Shown: piece by piece, positions 24,537 through 37,400 of the stretch
Layout: every line of letters begins with the position of its first letter
How positions within the stretch are numbered: the first letter of the stretch is position 1
DNA from: Lichenostomus cassidix
Lineage: Eukaryota > Chordata > Aves > Passeriformes > Meliphagidae
Direction of reading: 5' to 3'
DNA: 64,000 bases
NCBI GenBank assembly: GCA_008360975.2
Contig: CM039195.1
Coordinates: forward strand, 15,615,010 to 15,679,009
Position numbers and translations under genes: made by a program
Notes under the pieces: model-generated
The model's database searches: none
Seen by the model: only the letters and a program-made list of their open reading frames with translations
Told to the model about the DNA's origin: nothing

Positions 24537-25495
24537 ATGGATGAATACGGCCGCTTTGTGGACTGGGACAAAATGGATGTGAGTGCCCAGAGCCAGGATA
24601 CGAAAGAGCTCACCTGCACAGACTTCCACGAGCTCAAGCAGTTGGCTCGGCAGGGCTATTGGGCCAAAAACCACTCTCTGAGAGCCAAAGTGTACCACAA
24701 ACTCATCAGCAATATCCCGTGCCGCACAGTGACCCCAGATGCAAACGTGTACAGGGACATTGTAGTGAAGATCATTGGAAAACGCAACAGCAGCTCCCTT
24801 CCACTGCCAGAGTTCGTGGACAACAGCCTGATCCCCACATACTGCCTGAACGCAGAGGGCATCGGGGCCATCAGGAAGATCATTCTGTGCATTGCAAATC
24901 AGTTCCCGGACATCTCTTTCTGCCCAGCGCTGCCCTCGGTGATTGCGCTGCTCCTGCACTACAGCAAGGACGAGGCTGAGTGCTTCGAGCAGGTCTGTCG
25001 CATCCTGGCTTGCAATGACCCGTCCAAGCGGCTCATCGACCAGACGTTCCTGGCCTTTGAGTCTTCCTGCATGACTTTCGGGGACCTGGTGAACAAGTAT
25101 TGTCAGGCGGCCCACAAGCTGATGGTGGCAGTGTCCGAGGATGTGCTGGAGGTGTACTCAGACTGGCAGCGGTGGCTCTTCGGAGAGCTGCCCATGGCAT
25201 ACATCACACGGATCTTTGATGTGTTCCTGGTGGAAGGTTACAAAGTTCTCTATCGTGTCGCACTGGCTCTTCTGAAGTTCTTTCACAAAGTCAGAGCTGG
25301 GCAGCCCATGGAGTCTGATAGCATCCAGCAGGACATCCGAGCCTTCGTGAGGGATATTGCCAAGTCGGTGTCCCCAGAGAGGCTCCTGGAAAAGGCCTTT
25401 GCTATCCGCCTTTTCTCTCGGAAGGAGATCCAGCTCCTGCAGATGGCCAACGAGAAGGCTTTGCAGCAGAAGGGCATCACGGTCAAACAGAAAAG
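24537..25495 (+). CDS. TBC1D24: TBC1D24 coding exon 1: whole TBC domain
   Basis: This single large exon holds residues 1-319 and two bases of codon 320, as in mammals, where the TBC domain also sits in one exon. It ends at AAAAG|GTAGGG. GC content and codon use are much higher than in the surrounding intron. Recognisable conserved stretches are [11 protein letters not shown] (32-42), [20 protein letters not shown] near 177-196, and [10 protein letters not shown] near 248-257. If the exon is read through, the frame stops immediately after the donor, so splicing is needed for the TLDc half. Confidence 0.98.
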
Positions 25496-28400
25496 GTAGG
25501 GCTCAGCACAGGTAAGCTGAGCAATCTCCCAGGTTTTCCAATGCGTGGAGCAGTCAGGTAGCCCTGGTGGGGAAGCTCCACTAGTGCATGCTGGTGTCTG
25601 CTGATGCATTTTCTCTGCAGAAACAGTCAGCAGGTCTAAAATCAAGCATTGCTGGGGTTTTAATGGGAAGTGTAACTGAAGTATTATGATACAAGAGGAA
25701 CAGAAGTTTCTCATAGCTTGCTCAGTAATGAATTTATACAAGTATATATTAATTACTAGTGTTATATCTCAAATGTGTGTTTCATAAGCAGTTTTTAAAC
25801 TAAAAGGCACTTTAGCAAAGTTGGGAAAAACACTGATAAATTACTTGAAAGAAACATACCCACAAAAATGTGAAAATTGATTCTTAAATATGAGATTTTT
25901 ACAAAAATGTCAATTTGATGCTACCTAGTACTGTGAATTCAGTAGTGTAAGGCACTGTCACAACTGGGAACATCTTGCGTAACTGAGGAGCTATTTTGAG
26001 GGAGCAAGGAAGAAATAAGTCTTATTTACAGGTTACTTTTTAAATTAATTTGACTGCAAGCCTCCTGGAAGTCAAGCGTATAGTACTTACAGTAGGAGTT
26101 GACCTCCTCTGTTGAGGCTGTTTTGTGACAAGTTCATGCACTATTAGAAAAAATAATTTTGAAAGAATCACGGAAAAGAAGAGTGGATACAAATCAAATA
26201 AATTATTGTGTAATCACAAGCTCTTCTCAGAAATAAGGGTAGGAACAACCAATGCTGAAACTAGGGAATGAAATCCTGTTCGAGTGTGACAGTAAAAGTC
26301 ATACTAATAAAAAGCTTAGCTGAAAGACCTCTCCGTGGATATAGAAAAGGCAGGAATGTATTAATCTAAACAAAGTTAGCATCTTGCCAAGTGCAAATGT
26401 ATGTGCAGGAAAGTGATGCATATTCTGTTTTTTCAGAGGTCTCTGACAGCAGAAAATTTCTCCCAACCATTTTTGAGCTCTTACGTGTTGGTCAGTTTTA
26501 TGAGCTGCCCTGCCCTCTGAAGAGAGGTGACTTCTAAAAGTCCCCTGGGGCAGTGAGTGTGATATCTAGAACTTGGTATTCTAGAGGCACAGTCTCATTT
26601 TCTCTAAATCTCCACTGATGTAGTAGGATCTTCCAGCCAACTGCATTGCTGAGTTAGTTATAGTAGTTGCAAATAGATACCATTCCATGGTATGGAAGTA
26701 CATATTCAGTGCATTTCAGCCTAAAAGATAACATAAATGTTAGCTGAACCTCCATATGTCTGCGTACATGTAAGGCTCCCTCCGCTTTCTTCCAAGGGTT
26801 AATTTTTTAGACTCACAGCTTGGTTTACAATCAGCTTCAGCATTTTCCTGTCAGTCTTAATTATTTCGAGGCCTTTACCCATTGGATTGTCACACTGGAA
26901 ACAGTTCAGATCATTGTATTTGAGACTTGTAAACAAAATATTGACTCCCCCAAATGTGTCTTCTCCTCCTGTTAGGAAGTTCAGAAGAGTTGTAATATCC
27001 ATTCTGAGTATGTTCTTTAAATGAGAGCTTTAAATAAAAATAAAATTTAAAAAATAATTTAAATAAACCCAAGAAAAAGAAAACATACACCAACCAACCA
27101 CAGAAACTCCAAAAACTCCTGCTTGTCTTAAAAGTTGCAGAGAAATTCTCACTCGCAACAGTGATGCCTTCAAAGCAAAAAGTAAATAGTAATTTACCTA
27201 AATAAGGCAAATAATTACTGCTATGCCAGGCAGAGTTGCTACTGAAAAATTTTCATCCTCACTTGGCTACCTTTGTAAACCCACTGAAACTTCTCAGTGT
27301 CCCCAGTACTGCTGGGAGCATGGCTCAGTTTGAGTCCCAGTGTGGGCAGATGGATGTGCAGGAGAAGTGAGCTGTTCTCCAGGGCTCCATGGGATTCTCT
27401 TTTCCAGGTGTGTTTGGCCTGTGCAAGACAAAGATGATTTATTTTCCAATCACATTTTAAAAAGGGGGGAAATAGGAATATAAAAGTTTTAACCTGTCTG
27501 ATTGGTTTTTTGTGCTTGGTGACTCAAATCAAGCCTTGCTTTGTTTCTTTCCAGGCTCCTTTCAGTCACTTTGTCACAGATCTAGGAAGTCACTGATCTT
27601 TTCTATCTTTTTTTGTCTTTCTCCTTGTATGTTCTGCTTCTGTCCATTCCATCTCCACTGCACCCCTCCCGTTTGCAGTCTTGTACCTCCCAAAAGGTAG
27701 GTTAAAAAGCTTGAATCTTTGCACTTTGCTTACTCTTGCTGTCTTTGGCTTGTTATTTTTTCCAAGGCCATCACATATTGCTAATATTGGGGCAGGAGAA
27801 ACAGGGCACCAGTCTGAGCACCTGATTGCTGTGCCACATCTCCTGAATAGCCTCCTGCAAAGTTAGTTCATAGCACCTGCAAAGCTGTAAGAGAAGGGAC
27901 TGTGGGCCAAGGAGTCAGCACAGCACTTCAGACAGCAATACACCTGTGTTTTCCAGGGTGGGAAAGAGTACTGTACATGGTGGGATCATGGTTATGGCTA
28001 TAAAAGGCAATTATAATAATAGTCACTTCTACTCTTTTGAAAGACTTAGTAGTTTTTTAAAAACATCTCAAGTAACAGCTCAGAGGTGCTGTTAGGTTAT
28101 CATCTCACATCCAATCCTGGGTATATGCTGTTGCATTAGATTTGAAACCTAGTCTACTTTTTATCTTATTTGGAAGCTATCTGCAGTTAATTGGAAAGAT
28201 TTTTACTGACCCCAGCTTGGTATACTCCTAAAAGTGACCTGTCTCTATTCATAGTAGATTATGTTTATTTTTAAGTAGGTAGGGGTTTTTTAAAGTCCAG
28301 GAGACAAGACTCTTTTTCTGTGTCAAGGAGGTCAGAGTTACTCAGCCATAGAGCATTAATGGTTAATGAAGTCATTCATCAAGTCTTGGCCCGAAAAGTA

Positions 28401-31400
28401 AATCTTAAAGAACAAAACCCAGTGAGTGGATTGTGATACCTGATAAGCAGAGAAGATGGAAAGAGGAGGGCTACCCTGTATTAAATACCATAGTTTGTGT
28501 TTAAATTCATGCCTTTTGAGAATCCTCTGGCCTTGCTGCAGGTGCCCGGTGAATGTGTATATCCAGTGAATGATACACACTAACATTTGTACTAATTTAT
28601 AAAATCGAAGTTGGAATTAACTTCCTCATGTTTTCATGTTTGAAAGAACATCTTAAGAGGCTTGTCAAAGCATGTTTCATACCATAACTTCTGTGCTGAG
28701 GATTTCAGCTCTAATAAATCAGCAGACTGTTAATTCCAGTCAAGCAAATCTTCAGCATCTGTGTATTATTTCAGTGCAATTAGGTTGTTCTGAAAACAGC
28801 AGAAAGCCTTGATTTATGCTAGGAAGCAGATTGAATTTGAGGGGACTTAGGGAGATGCAGGATGTCTGCTGAAACTGATCTCGATGCAGGTTTCAGGTTT
28901 TTATACCACAAATTACTTATATTGCTGTTTATAGCTGAAAAAGAAGTCTCCTACCACACAATTATGCCCTCACAGAAGTTAGAATCGATTTTAAAGATAA
29001 CATAGTTCCTCTAAGATTTGACGTAAGCCAGAGTAGAGTAGGAAGGTATAATTCAGTGAGTAATCTTTGGAGTTAGGTATTTGGTTGTTTTTTGAATAAT
29101 ACGGGACACATCCACTGTGACAGCTGCTACTGCATGTCCTCAACCTTGGCTTTACCTTTGGGAACTCTGAGGTCTCTGAAGCACATTTTATTGACTATAT
29201 AGCTGGAAAAACAACATTCCTGTGAAATTAGCAAATGCTGCTTTATTAAACATTAATTGTGCTGGTTTTCAATTCTAATTCCTTTGGAATGATAGCAGAT
29301 GAACAAGTCTTACCCACATCAGCAATCAAGAAAAAGTTGTCATGCTGATCCCAATAACTGAGGAAAATACTAATGCAGGGTAAAATCTTCAGAATTTGTT
29401 CCGTTCTGGTGGTAGATTTTAATGCTGTCTGAATTTACTGTTCTCTCAAGCTGCAGTGGTTTTATAGATAACCCTGAAAGGTGTGGGGTGGTGAGGGCTA
29501 AACTTAATTTTCCTCAATTAATATAACCCAAAACATTTGGGGCTTTTCTTAGCCCACTTGTGTTCTGTTTATTTTCACTCATTTCACAGGTTTGAAAAGC
29601 AACTGCCAAACTGAAGGAGATGATTTTCAGTGTCATTAGATAAATACTGTCAAAAATAAGATAATTAATACAGGTTAGATAATTGTAACCAGTTGCAATT
29701 TTCCGGTGCCTCCCCACAAAAAAGTTACATTTTTTGCTCAGCAGCATGGAGTTGGGTTTGGTAAGTGCAGGCTGTGTGTGAACACTTCTCAACACAGGGT
29801 CAGGTTTCAGTTTCAAACACTTGCAACTGTGATTTGTTACTGAGAAATAGCAAGTCATTTTATTTCACATCATTTGGCCTTGTCCTTTGGTTTAACTAGA
29901 TGGTGACATTAAATAGAAAGTTATTTACCGTCATATCCATATGTATTGGCCCCTTCCCCTTCCAAAGGGCAGGAACTGTATGCCTGGTGCAGTTTTAAAT
30001 GGCCAATACAGTGGTAAATGCTTTCTAGTAAATCAGAAAGATCTGTCTGAAAAGGTGATACTCTACCTACATGGGAGAGTTGTGGGAAGACACAGGGTAC
30101 TGAAAAGCTTTGAGTGGGGTTTGGGTAGGAAAGTCTTTAACAGCGGTTCAGAGGAGCCAGGAGAAGGAACAAAGGCAAAAGCAAAGATATCATGAGTGTG
30201 AGAATGTTTAAGAATAAAGAACTGGAATTTAGTTGCCCAAACAGCTCACAGAAGTGTGAAAAATTTACAGACCAGGTATACAAATAATTCTGAAGCTTGC
30301 TTGAAGTGTAAGTTTAAACCTGTTTTGGTATTTGTTATTAGCTCCTAGCCTATTTATCATTATTGCTTTTCTACTGGAAATTCATTCTAATAAACAGTTG
30401 ACTGCCCTGAATACTTTTTAATTCCTTAAATGTGTGTGGGGGTGGGGGAGAATCCTCATTTCTGCTGAGCTGAAACCAAGGCTTTGTCTCTTAGCTCTGT
30501 GCCACCAGTTTTAGCTGTGGACCTGACAGGACGCACAGGGTGAGACCTAAAGATTACGTCTTCTATCTGGAGATGTGGGTTCAAGGCTTGGCTCATACTT
30601 TCCTTCGGTGGACCTCTCTTTTACCTCAGTTCGCTGTGTTTAAAAGTACAAATAATGTCCCTAGTCAGTGATACTATAAGTTTTAAAACCCATAAATAGT
30701 TGCAGCTGGCTTAAATGGGTGCCTACAGAAGTTCCTTGCATTAAAAAACACAGGGTAGCAATGCAAAGAGTGATTTGGTTCATTTGGCTAAAAGAAACAC
30801 TAATTTCAGTAGTTTTTTTTAAGTGACCTAAGGAGTAATTTCATTCGAAGTGCTGACACTAAGGCACCTGCAGTGAATTTAAGAAATTTAAGAAATAAGA
30901 GTGAATTTAAGAAATGTCTCAGTGTCTCCAAGCAAGCACTGCTCTGAAGAACAGTGCAAATGCTGCTGATTTCATGGTACTACAAGCATGAAAAATGAAA
31001 AAATATTGTGTGTTTTAGGGAGTGAGCTAAGCTGTCCAGATCTATGCAGATGTACAGTATTGAGGGCCTCTTCACGATCATGAAACTGAGAGGAAAGAAA
31101 TGTCTTAATGTAAAAAAAAGTCTATCAGAAAAGGCAAATATTTGCACCCAAACCCTTGCATGCAGAGCAAAGTGATGAAGCTTTATTTAACACCGGGCTG
31201 CCCAGTAACTCAGTGACTTGTGTAAATTCTGTGTCCTTGGCTGTCACCATTGCATTTTAAGCATTTAACATATAGACTGTGGAAGCAAATAACACTGCTT
31301 TAATCCCCAGGCTCTGGGTTTGTGTGCTTGTTTAATTGGAGAAATGAAGTTTGGTTGAGATGGATGTCTTGGTTTGAAAGACAGGTATCTGCTAAGAGAG

Positions 31401-34400
31401 GTGGAAACCCCCCCTTAGAATAGAGAATGTGACGCCCCTTCCCTCTGAATTATTTTAACTTTGGAATCAAGGGCTTTCAGGCAAAGATATGGGAAAAGGA
31501 ATAACAGCTCTTTACTAGTACCTGTAACAGAGTAAACAAGCAATAACAAGAATACCAACAACAAACAAACCAGAAATCTGGTGGCAGATGTCCCTGAGCT
31601 GCCAAGCACTTTCCCGTTTGGTGTAGTCACAGTCACAACCAGCAGGGGTGCTGTTGAGCTCCCGGCCAGGCAGGGCAGGTGCGATGACTGCCAAGCAGCT
31701 GCATGTGGCGCTGTGGTGCGAGGTCAGGTCTGTCTCATGGGGTTGGTAGTGGTGGCCAGGCTGGGCAGCAGGGGCTGAGTGCTGCAGGCAGCTTGGAATG
31801 GCGAGCTGGAGCAGCAGGAATGGCTCACCTGGGCTAGCCAGCAAAGGTGGCAGGAACTCCGCAGTTGTGGCAGGAACTCCGCAGTTATGGCAGACGCCGC
31901 GGTGCGCTCCGGCGAGCGGGGCAGGGGCAGCAACAGCCGGACTCCTCCACAGTTGTTGCCAAAAAGAAAAATGCAGCCAGGCAGGTGCGCGCTCCCGGCA
32001 GGGGAAAAGGTCCCATGCCTTTTTTCCAAGCAAGAGCCCACCCAGTAAGGAACAGAAGGCAGCGCACAGTTGGATGTCCTGCAGTCGCAGCCAGAAGCAA
32101 AGCAGTGGCTTTCCTCCATCGCCTCCTGTGTTCAGCCCGCAAGTCCAAAAATCTTCCCTTCCACGGCCAGAGTGCCTCCTCCCCTTGCCACCCCCAAGCC
32201 ACGGCCTTCATCTCTTACAAAAGAATTAATGGCTCTGAGCACCTGGTCGTTGGTACCCTAGTAACAGGGATGGAGAAAATTCTATCCCCCCAACCTTCAA
32301 CAATGGTGATGATTGTTACCTTCAAGTGTTTAAAATCTATTAATCAATCCTTAGTATCAGACTCCACTTGTGGGGTAGAGGGATTTCCTTCCCAGCGTTA
32401 GTGTCTCGCATTCCTTAATGTACTCAGGCTGTGTTGGTTTTGCTTAGCCCAGAACATCAGCAAGGTGTCTTTAGCATCTAAGAGAAATTTAAACCCTTCA
32501 AAAGCTGTTGTGGTAGGCCTGAAGAGCTGGCTTAAGGGTGGGGAGTGGCACAAAGATGACTCCTGTGTGTCCTGTGTAAAGGTTCTGGGAGTTTTTCACC
32601 ATGCCCAGCAGAGCCATCAGCAATCTCTGATGGCTCTGAAGATGATGGACATGTTGCTGGCCAAGTCTGAGCCAATTAGAGATGTTGGTTACGCCTCTGT
32701 GAAAACATATGTAAGAAGAAATCAAAACAATGTGAGCACACACTTCCTTTTAGCCAGAGGAGGAGGAGGAAGAGGTGAGAGTATGTGAGGGAAAACAACA
32801 TGGAGGCACCAAGGTCAGTGGAGGAGGTGGGGGAGCAGGTGGTCCCCCTGCAGTCCTTGGAGTTCACAGGGGGTGCAGAGATCCACCCACAGCCCGTGGG
32901 GAGGTGCCCACGCCAGAGGAGTGGGTGGATGCCTGGAGGAAGCTGCGATCCAGTGGGAGACCCAGTGGGGAAAACGGCCTTGCCATGCTCCTGAGATGGA
33001 AACAGCCTGGCCTTGGCTTGGAGGTCTGCACCCTGTGGACATGAATTTGTGTGCAGCAGATTTGGGCAGGTTGCTGCTCATGAGATTGGACCCATGCCAA
33101 AGAAGTTCACAGAGGACAGTGTCCCATGGCAGGGACGCCGTGGCTAAGTAGAGAACTCCTCTCCCTGATGGACTGACCAAAGGAAAACCCCCTTACCCTG
33201 CCTCACCCCGTGCAGTTGGTTGGAAGGAGGGAGGGGGGTGAGCACAGAAACGGTGTCTTAAGAGGGAGGGGGGTGAGCAAACAGTGTTTATAGCAGAAGA
33301 ATTGTGGTGATGGATTGACTAAGAAAAAAACCAATATCCTGCCCCCCACCCAAACTGTTGGTTGGAAGGAGGGAGGGGGGCGAGCGGAGAAACGGTGTCT
33401 TAAGAGCTTATTTTTACTTCTCATTTATCCTCCAACTCTGTTAGGTTAATAAATCACTTTGCAACTTTAAGTTTTCATCCTGTTTTTCCCAGTCTCAGTG
33501 CATCCTCCCATCAGTGTCTTAACTTATGAGTCCGGTATTTCTGTGTTAGTTTTTTTCCTCTCCTCTGCACTGCTGCGGCAGGAGAGAGCAGAGAGAGCAG
33601 ACATTGTAGGTGCCTGGCATTTAGGCAGGGTGAAACTACGACTCAGGCTCTGCATGTAAACATGATCCCAGCAACTTTTTTGGTTCTTAATGAAGTGGAA
33701 GTCATTGGTAATGACATGTTTTCAGGAGGTGGAGCTTTTCAAAAGCTTCAAATATTTGCCTTGGATTAAAATTGCTTACCTTGGTAATACGATTCCTCTA
33801 AGGCTTCTGAGGTTTTTAGGAATTCTCTGATCCCATGATACAGGCAGGACCTCAGAGGTGGAGAAAATACAACCCCGTCCTCTGAGATCCTGGCTGTTTG
33901 TTTAGGTAGTCTCTTCTCTGTGCTTAAATACAAGTGCCAGCGAGACCGTCACAAACAGCAAATATAATTTTTGTTACTGAAGGCCATGGTCATTTTTAGC
34001 AGCTCAGTGTTGTGTCCTCTGTGTTTAAAGGTGCAGGCCCTAGCTGCCATACAGAGGAATAGGTATTTCAGTAAAGCCAGATCTCCGCCTCCGAGGATTA
34101 TGTTAAATTGAAGTGGTTTATTATCTTCACTAGGTCACAGCCTTCTAGTCCCATGGGCTGGAGTTTTAACAAATAACTTATTTACTGGAGTAACCAATAA
34201 CTTATTTAGTGGAGTTAGTGTTCAGCTGTCTTCTTAAGTTTCAGTCCAGTAATCCAAAACTTGTTAAATTATTGTTTCTCAATATTTTGTGTTGTATTTC
34301 TCAGGCAGAATGTGCACTTGGCAGTTCATGCTGAAAACTTCAAGTCAGAAATTGTCAGTGTGAAGGAGATGCGGGATATCTGGTCATGGATCCCAGAGCG

Positions 34401-37400
34401 ATTTGCTCTGTGCCAGCCCCTCCTGCTTTTCACCACCTTGGAACATGGCTGTAGTCTGAGCAGGTAAGGAAAACCTTCCTCTCTCTTTACAGTAGGGCAG
34501 AAAGGAGCAGCCAAGTAAGGGTTTGCTGGATTGAAAAAAAGGCCATGCTTAGTCAGAACTTGGCCTGAAGAATAGGATTAGCGGTGGGATATAAAGGTGA
34601 CAAATTCCACTTGCCTACAGCATTTGACTGGGATATTTCCTATGCCAGAACATTTTAAACTGTTCAAGATCAGTTGGAAGAGTCAAACTTGGATCAGTTC
34701 ACAGATTCTGCTATAATGAGTCTGGTTCCTTAAGGGGTTGAATGAGGTAACTCAGTGGCTGCTCTGATAGATAGATCAGATAGGACAGATAACCACATCC
34801 AAACTGATCCAAGGAAGAAGAGAACTGGAAACTGGAGATTCCTCTACCAATGAATCTGATTTGTTTTATTTTTAAGTGGATTAAACTAGATGAGTTGTCC
34901 TTGCACTTGGCACAGAAGACTATAACACCATGGCTCTTAATAATGACTTTGCCATCAACACTTGAGGTACTGAGGCAGGGAGTGACCTGCTCTTCCAGCT
35001 TCATGTGCCTATGAGGAAGAGCAAAAGCAAGCAAAGAGAATGCATCACAATTAATTTGATGACCTAAAGCCTTTAAGACATGGCCTTCAGTCCTCTAGGT
35101 TGTTTTACAGTCCTTTAGGTTGTTTTAATTCAAAATGCTGTAAAATACTGCAGTTGATCTTGATAAGCTTCTAGTTATTCTGCAGAGACAAAAACTGTAC
35201 AGGGGACTGCGTAGAGAACAACTGCTTGACAGTATCCATTTACATTCAACTGTATTATTTACATGGACTCTATAAAGTATTTGCAGGAAAATTCTTAGTC
35301 TTCAGATGATTTTTTTGCCATGGTGTCAGGTGGAGGAGAAGGCAGTGCCTAACGTTGAGGAGGAAAGGAGCTCCAGTTGGTGGCAGTCAAGTGCTCACTT
35401 TTTTATGCTCTGCACTTCAGGTTCTATTCCCACAGTGAGGGACACGAACCAACTCTGCTCCTTATCAAGACAACAGCAAAAGAGGTGAGTGAGGTGAAAG
35501 ACAAGTGATTAAACTGGGTTTGGGCAGTGTGTAATGGTATATTGCAACACACAGCGGTTTATAATAAAATGAATAAGCAAGGTTTGGCTTTGTTTTTTTA
35601 ACAATCCATGCTGTAAATTATTCCATTTGTTGGTTATAGGACTATGCATTCCTGGGTAGACCTTACAAACCAGGTCTTGGTTGACTGCTTTTTCTCTTGC
35701 AAGTAATGTGGGTTGATGGATTAGGTTAGCTCATTTTGCTCTCGGGCAGACCCTGAATTGCAGAATCAAAGGGACAAGGTGGGAATTGTGCTAAATTTAT
35801 GATTCGTAGAAGATATTTTCATTTTCTCAAGGATATGAGGAGAGAAAGTAGCAGAAATTAAATTGTATTAATAATGCTGGACTACATCATGTGAAAACAA
35901 AAGCCTTAGTTTCATCTCATTCTTGATTGGGAAAAAAGTAAGCCAAGAAAGCTCTGAGAACCTGAGGAGGAGTGCACACAGGTGCCTTGTCTCTACTCTG
36001 CTGTGTGTGACAATATTGGACAGCAATATTGCAAAAACAGCAACGTGCTTGTTTAAAACATTAATAAATAAAACAAGACGTATTCCCAGAACCTTCTCAG
36101 GAGGTCATACGGGATCTTTCTTTAATGGTGTTGGTTGCCTGTGCTGCTCTACATGACTTCTAAATATTCTGTATATAACATGAAGCTGTTATTGCAGCCT
36201 GTGGGCTTTATTCCTGCCTATATCTGCAGGATAACTGTCCATGAACAAACCCATTTCTACTCTTATTTACATCTACCTGACCCTCACCCTCTGGGCCATT
36301 TTCATAGTTCTGCGTGTGGTTTCTGGCTATCCAGGCCTGTGTTGAGATGCCAGTGATTTATGGAATGCCCATGATGTCTAAAGGGTAGAGAGAGAATAAT
36401 CATTTTGCCTCTTGTCCTGGAGCCTGTCAAAAGTCTGGCTTTTTAAGGGATGCTGGTTTCTATAAGATGGTTTGTTTCTTCTAAAAAAACCATTTATTAG
36501 CCAAAAAAAACCTAGGAGAAAAATAGGGGGGGGTGTTTCCTGCTTGTGGATTTGGAGGGTTTTTGCGAAAGACTGTTCATCCTTATGTAGTATGTCTATA
36601 GTTAGCTTTTAGAATGAAGAAAATTTGCCTTTTGATTTTCTGGCTCTCATACCCATCAGGCATATCACATCAAATGGACTTCTGGGTCATTTAGATTTAA
36701 TTCCAAACCTAAATTTTTATTTAAATTTAAATACAGGTTTATCTATATTAAAAAAATCTGGTTTTCAGTAATTTTATCCTAGGAGCTCTGCTTGTAATGC
36801 TCATGGAGGCTAAACAGCAAATGTACCTTAGAACAATTCTGTATAATCATAATTGTTTTTCTAGTTTCTGGGAGGAAAAAATACAGATGCTTTCATCCCA
36901 CTCTTAGAGCTTTATTGCTTTCTCTGTGTGCACTTGGCAGGGATGTGTATTGCTGGTAGCAAAAAAATTCTTCTAGCACAAACAGAAGGCTTCAGAGACC
37001 AGCTCAGCCCTCGGAGGGTGTTTCCCTTTATTGGAAACTAGTGGCCCCCATGTGGTTTGAGTGGCTGCTCCAAATATCTGACCTAGTTCAGCATTGGCTT
37101 AGCTAAGCTGGCTTTAACCTACCGTTTGAAATGTAAGAAAGCCACCAAGGCCACTGTTTGACCAGAAAATGTTCAGGCAGAGCTGCTCATACTATAGCTT
37201 GGGACAGCACTGCTGCTTTGGATGCCAAAGTAAGGGAGTGAGAGTCAGGCTGTACAAATCTGGAGTGATTTGTGTTTTGGTACCTGGGGTTCTGTTAGAA
37301 AATTTCTCCCTAATGGCATCAAGACATGTGAAATAATTTATGACAGTCTTAGGATTTAGGGATAACCACTGGTGGATTAAAGCAGTTTAAATCTGTCTTT

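Noticed and set aside
31515..32401. Overlapping frames of 108-184 codons on both strands
   Set aside because: They lie mostly within an LTR-like repeat, lack viral or cellular domains, and cover one another in several frames.
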